This document shows positions 62,005-64,000 of a DNA stretch of 64,000 nt, piece by piece. Below the pieces are notes generated by a model, which saw only the letters and a program-made list of their open reading frames with translations, was not told the DNA's origin and made no database searches. Position 1 is the stretch's first letter. Each line of letters starts with the position of its first letter. Location of the stretch: the NCBI GenBank assembly GCA_039621445.1, contig CP154954.1, positions 15,209,805 to 15,273,804 of the forward strand, read 5' to 3'. The DNA is from Euglena gracilis (lineage: Eukaryota; Euglenida; Euglenophyceae; Euglenales). Position numbers and translations under genes: made by a program.

Positions 62005-62104
62005 TTGGTGTCGCCGCCTTGTCTGCCATGTCGCGCCGGCGGGTGCCCAACGGGGGCAGCTCCGGGATCCACGACAGCTGGTGCAGGTCCTGAAGGGGGT
62101 GCAC
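62005..62104 (-). CDS. Exon candidate A (minus strand)
   Basis: Acceptor CCGTCGTCGCAG before 62104. Frame VHPLQDLHQLSWIPELPPLG, then TRRRDMADKAATP, with G/C-ending codons. No GT donor is obvious within 30 bp of the likely end. It would be the first visible exon of the long minus-strand gene. No domain recognised. Confidence 0.35.
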
Positions 62105-62321
62105 CTGCGACGACGGGGCATTGAGGAGGGTTTTACTTGTGCCAAAGGTCTGTTGAAGACTGCTGCCATGGCAGTCCCCTCAGCAAGAATCCTTCCTTGC
62201 TTCACGGATGCAGGAGCTGGCCTGAACAGCCAATGCAAATCAACTCTTTGGGGGGATCAGTGTGCTAGTGTGCTATGGGCTGCCTTGCTGTCGCCACCAA
62301 GCACCTCTGGTCAGCCATGCC

Positions 62322-62790
62322 CTTGGGCCCAGCATCGCCCAGCATCGCCCAGCATCGCCCAGCATCGCCCAGCATCGCCTTTGGAGCCCTTGAAGGTGTA
62401 CCTATAATGCCTGCTGCTTTTGCTCTAGCCCACTTTTGGCTACTTTTGGTCACCTTTGGTTGCTTTTTGCCCACTTTGACCACTTTTGACTGCTTTTTGA
62501 CCACGTTTGCCCACGTTTGCTGCCTTTTGACCAATTTTGACTGCTTCTTGACCACTTTTGCTGCTTTTTGCCCACTTTTGCCCATTTACAACCACCTTGC
62601 ATCTTTTTGATCACTTTTGCTGCTTTTTGACCCATAATGGCCAAAATGGATGTAAAACTGGAGCTTTGTGGGAAAATTATCCCAAAAGTGGTTCAATTCT
62701 CCAAAATATATGCAAAAAAATGCCAGCATCGCCCAGCATCGCCCAGCATCGCCCTGCATCGCCCAGCATCGCCCAGCATCATCAGAGGTG
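62322..62790. repeat. (GCCCAGCATC)n arrays flanking a T-rich word array
   Basis: A 10-bp unit GCCCAGCATC repeats about six times at 62330-62382 and seven times at 62722-62782. Between them, 62425-62640 is made of GACCACTTTTGACTGCTTTT-like words of 11-22 bp, the family also seen at 42260 and 52560. Confidence 0.85.
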
Positions 62791-62919
62791 CTTGGTTGCC
62801 ACGACCCTTGTTTGGGGAGGGGATGTAGTTTGGGTTCATTTTTCAAAAAAAAATCTAAAATTTTCCCCAGCCAGCATCCCCATTCTCCCAGAATTGGTGG
62901 CAATGCTGTGGGGGCGAGT

Positions 62920-63850
62920 CGACCCACCTCCCCCCCCCCACCTCCCGGGTGGGGTCGACCCCCTCTCAAGAGGCTTTCCCGTTCTGCCCTGGGGGGGGGG
63001 GGGGGGAACCTGGTGGGGCCCTTGCCCCGGTGTCCCGATAACTTTGGGGGCAAGAAGAGAGAAAGACAGTTCCTACCCTAGCACCCCCAAGGCAAAACCT
63101 CGAAAGTTGTGCCCCAATAACCTGGCAGGGGGCAAGGTGAAAAGAATGATTCCATAATTGAGCACCACGCCACATTATTTATTATTTGTCAGAAGACCCC
63201 CCCCCCCGGGAGGGTGAGTGGTGGGTCGACCCTCCAGGCCGGAGGCCCGGGTTTGGGTTTCGGCGCAAAGCGCCGACAATTTTTTGGGTGGCCCGATTTT
63301 GGGTGGTCCCCCCCAGGGGGATCTGGAAACCACGTTTTCCCCCCCAAAAAAACTCAAAAAATTCAGGTTTAAAAATTGGTAGTTTTTAGGAGGGGGGTGA
63401 AAAAAACGAAAGTCAAAAACATTGGACCAAATTTTGGCACAGTCAAATTTTTCTGACATTTTTTTCCTGGGAATTTTTTGGATTTTCAATGGCATTTTTT
63501 TTGCTTCAAAAACCTCTCGAAATCAAAATTTTGAGAAAATGTTGAAATGGAAGCTGTAGAAAAATGGGGTTCTGGGGTACCTCCTATATGGTCCCAAAAT
63601 GGATCAAAAAATGCTGAAATGGGTCAAAAAAAAACACCCGGCGCCAAAGGCACCGGGAAAAATTGTGGGGGTACAAAAATTGGTGCTCCCGGAAATACGG
63701 GAAGAGGTGATAGGGGGGGGGGTCGACCCCCCCACCCACCACCCTGGCTGTTTGGCCGCTTCCCGTTCTGCCCTGCCCCCCCCCCTCCTGAAGGTATGCT
63801 TAGAGTCCGGGCTGGTTCCAATCAGACTTCTTTCATACCCCCCTGGCCGG
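62920..63850. repeat. Duplicated GGTCGACCC block and short hairpins
   Basis: Two blocks share GGTCGACCCCC, a spacer, then TTCCCGTTCTGCCCTG followed by a C or G run (62950-63005 and 63720-63785). Perfect or near-perfect hairpins: TCGGCGC-AAA-GCGCCGA at 63260-63276, and CCCGGCGCC-AAA-GGCACCGGG at 63637-63657. No gene is recognised to the end of the window. Confidence 0.6.
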
Positions 63851-64000
63851 GGATTTTGGCTGCCCAAATAATATACCCCCCCCACCACACCCCAGAGAGG
63901 GAAATCGAGAAAGGCAGAAAATGCTCAATTTCTGTCCAAAAACATTTTGGCAAGAATGACCGGAACCAAAAATTTATGGCAACACCGATGTCAAAAATGA

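Overview
The window is nuclear DNA of a eukaryote, most likely an alga, though the species cannot be fixed from the sequence. It holds two complete chromodomain-bearing Ty3/gypsy-type LTR retrotransposons (1.5-28.4 kb), then about 35 kb of repeat-saturated DNA in which only short, GC-rich, intron-separated exon candidates can be seen. No bacterial features (ribosome binding sites, operons, CRISPR) are present. Runs of 7-20 G or C, (CA)n, (GGAGA)n and (GATAT)n tracts and many short hairpins dominate the non-coding DNA. Layout: 1-1508 flanking DNA rich in GCGCAAATGCGC palindromes; 1509-13357 element 1 (4-bp target duplication TGCG; LTRs differ by a few percent; many breaks and an inverted internal segment); 13362-13768 host DNA; 13773-28362 element 2 (target duplication CTTG; LTRs nearly identical, so recent). 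28367-36580 is mixed intergenic DNA with a 19-bp minisatellite and degenerate telomere-like repeats; 36584-41640 is a 5-kb block of pentanucleotide satellites; 41640-64000 is simple repeats, C/G-run hairpins and interspersed repeats with a series of minus-strand exon candidates, about 62.1 down to 44.3 kb. Three of these (45762-45917, 45054-45115, 44324-44413) have GT..AG borders and matching phases, and faintly resemble the tail of a dynein heavy chain. The elements are the main biology. Element 2 encodes, in order, a very large Gag (PAQ-rich repeats, long coiled coil, capsid-like region, two expanded zinc knuckles), an aspartic protease, a compact cytosine-C5 DNA methyltransferase domain, a DIRS-type 'Dam-like' domain, reverse transcriptase, RNase H, integrase and a chromodomain. 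Element 1 is a diverged relative with the same modules, but its protease lies after the Dam-like domain, and a 1.3-kb segment with the Gag C-terminus and the C5-methyltransferase relic is inverted between two copies of a 10-bp inverted motif. In both, a reading frame starts inside the LTR and runs through the primer-binding site, and the primer-binding region is tandemly duplicated. A methyltransferase plus a chromatin-reading chromodomain suggests an element that marks its own or its target DNA; that role is inference.
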